Shown here piece by piece: positions 7,342 through 8,423 of a stretch of 8,423 nucleotides of DNA. The position numbers and the translations under genes are program-made. Below the pieces are notes generated by a model. That model was not told where the DNA came from, did no database searches, and saw nothing but the letters and a program-made list of their open reading frames with translations. The stretch is from Gallionellales bacterium UBA7399 (GTDB taxonomy: Bacteria; Pseudomonadota; Gammaproteobacteria; Burkholderiales; Gallionellaceae). The stretch covers positions 1-8,423 of the forward strand of contig DKNB01000076.1 in NCBI GenBank assembly GCA_002470125.1, given 5' to 3'. The stretch's first letter is position 1, and every line of letters begins with the position of its first letter.

Positions 7342-7994
7342 ATCTTCCCCGTCAATAAGGGCACGAACTTCACCGCCTCCAGGCGGGTCTCACGATAGCC
7401 CTCTGCGTCACGCTCAATTAGATACAAGAACTGCTCTTGCGCGCCCAATGGCAAGACCATCCTGCCACCCACAGCCAACTGATCAAGCAGCGCCTGCGGC
7501 ACATGCGTCGCGGCGGCGGCCACAATGATGCCGTTAAACGGTGCGGCAGCCGGCAAACTGTTGTTGCCATCCGCATAGCGCAGAATAACATTTTGTATCT
7601 TGAGCTCTTGCATGTAGCCCATTGCGCGCTCGTACAGGGACTGCACACGTTCCACCGAATATACATCACGTGCAACCTGCGCCAACACTGCAGCCTGGTA
7701 GCCGCAGCCAGTACCGATCTCTAGCACACGGTTGAGTGTGGCGCCATTGCGCATCACCTCGATCATGCGCGCCACAATGTATGGCTGCGAAATAGTTTGA
7801 CCAAAGCCAATTGGCAACGACACGTCATCATAGGCGCGACTCGCCAGCGCCTCATCCACGAATATATGGCGTGGCACCGCATTCATCGCGGCCAGCACTA
7901 TCTCGTCCCTAATCCCTTGATCACGCAAGCGCTCTATCAATCGCCCTCGTGTGCGTTGTGATGTCATGCCAATACCGCTGTGTCGTGCGCTCAC
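7338..7994 (-). CDS. pcm: Protein-L-isoaspartate O-methyltransferase
   Basis: This cytoplasmic repair enzyme uses S-adenosylmethionine to methylate isoaspartyl residues in aged proteins, so that they can return to aspartate. The 218-residue protein has the family N-terminus [14 protein letters not shown] (10-23), [15 protein letters not shown] (about 41-55), the substrate-site run [18 protein letters not shown] (60-77), SAM motif [14 protein letters not shown] (90-102) and a C-terminal VKFVPLLTG typical of the family. Two starts are possible: GTG at 7994, which overlaps the surE stop as GTGA, or ATG at 7967, which opens with the widely conserved MTSQRTR and would give 209 residues. Neither has a clear Shine-Dalgarno. 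I chose the GTG because it matches the overlap pattern of the other junctions; confidence in that choice is moderate. The neighbours surE and nlpD are its classic operon partners. Confidence 0.96.
   Translation of the reverse strand: MSARHSGIGMTSQRTRGRLIERLRDQGIRDEIVLAAMNAVPRHIFVDEALASRAYDDVSLPIGFGQTISQPYIVARMIEVMRNGATLNRVLEIGTGCGYQAAVLAQVARDVYSVERVQSLYERAMGYMQELKIQNVILRYADGNNSLPAAAPFNGIIVAAAATHVPQALLDQLAVGGRMVLPLGAQEQFLYLIERDAEGYRETRLEAVKFVPLLTGKI
7346..7350 (-). promoter_or_regulatory. Ribosome binding site of nlpD
   Basis: GGGGA, in the stretch GGGGAAGAT on the minus strand, lies 4 bases before the ATG at 7341 and within the 3' end of pcm. It supports this ATG over the second in-frame ATG that follows it directly. 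Confidence 0.55.
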
Positions 7995-8423
7995 GTGGTA
8001 GCACCAGCCAGCCAGGTCTGCACCGCATCGAGTTGGCTGTACTCTGTCAGGTCCATCTGCAGCGGCGTGATTGACACACGGCGCTGGGTGATGGCATGAA
8101 AGTCAGTGCCCACGCCGGCATCTTGCTCCTTGCCGGCCGCCCCAACCCAGTACACTGTCTCGCCGTGTGGATTAGTGCCCTTGACCACTGGCTCTGCCTT
8201 GTGACGCTTACCCAAGCGAGTCACCTCCTGACCCTGCAATTCCTCGTAAGGGATGTCTGGAACGTTCACATTAAGTAGCCATGGGCGAGGATGCGTGTGC
8301 CGTTTAAATTGTTCGACTAGATCAACTACCACGCGTGCCGCCGTCTCGTAGTGTGCCCACTCCTTGCCCACTAGGGAGACCGCGATCGCTGGGATGCCTA
8401 GAAGAAAGCCCTCGGTGGCGGCC
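7991..8423 (-). CDS. surE: 5'/3'-nucleotidase SurE (C-terminal part; 5' end outside window)
   Basis: SurE is a cytoplasmic metal-dependent nucleotidase linked to stationary-phase survival; it hydrolyses nucleoside monophosphates. The frame is open from the right window edge to the TGA at 7993-7991, giving about 143 of the usual 250 or so residues. The first visible residues, [17 protein letters not shown], are a SurE hallmark, as are [22 protein letters not shown] and the end motif [15 protein letters not shown] inside the frame at 8371 is not the real start, because the SurE similarity continues upstream to the edge. The N-terminal metal and catalytic residues (DD, S, N motifs) lie outside the window, so activity cannot be judged. 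The stop overlaps the pcm GTG start by 4 bases, consistent with the conserved surE-pcm-nlpD operon. Confidence 0.95.
   Translation of the reverse strand, partial: AATEGFLLGIPAIAVSLVGKEWAHYETAARVVVDLVEQFKRHTHPRPWLLNVNVPDIPYEELQGQEVTRLGKRHKAEPVVKGTNPHGETVYWVGAAGKEQDAGVGTDFHAITQRRVSITPLQMDLTEYSQLDAVQTWLAGATT

Overview
The window is a compact stretch of bacterial chromosome with every supported gene on the minus strand, so transcription runs from position 8423 towards position 1. The protein families, the surE-pcm-nlpD gene order, and the close match of the dehydrogenase to the short enterobacterial Ugd type point to a proteobacterium. Betaproteobacteria is my best guess, from the general look of Pcm, the radical SAM protein and the missing rpoS; this is inference, not a search result. 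Base composition looks even, and I see no insertion sequence, phage gene, tRNA, rRNA or CRISPR array.

Region A (8423 to 4698) is a tightly packed five-gene run: surE (5' end outside the window), pcm, nlpD, a radical SAM protein of unknown role, and a metallo-beta-lactamase-fold persulfide dioxygenase. All four junctions are 4-base stop/start overlaps (GTGA, ATGA, TTGA, ATGA), so the run is very probably one operon with coupled translation. The first three genes are the well-known stationary-phase and repair cluster: a nucleotidase, an isoaspartyl repair methyltransferase, and a LysM/M23 lipoprotein that activates septal amidases. In many proteobacteria rpoS follows nlpD; here the radical SAM and sulfur genes take that place.

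Region B (4697 to 2441) holds a ZIP-family metal transporter and rimO. A perfect TATAAT box lies 30 bases upstream of the transporter start and is the best promoter candidate in the window. A short hairpin sits between the two genes.

Region C (2440 to 1) starts with a 122-base spacer and then has ugd and manC, 20 bases apart. They make UDP-glucuronate and GDP-mannose (manC runs out of the window before its expected isomerase domain). This is probably the edge of an exopolysaccharide or capsule locus lying beyond position 1.

The window is mostly ordinary housekeeping sequence. The least explained part is the uncharacterised radical SAM gene locked by overlaps between nlpD and the persulfide dioxygenase. 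I found no clear sign of a new defence or mobile system.
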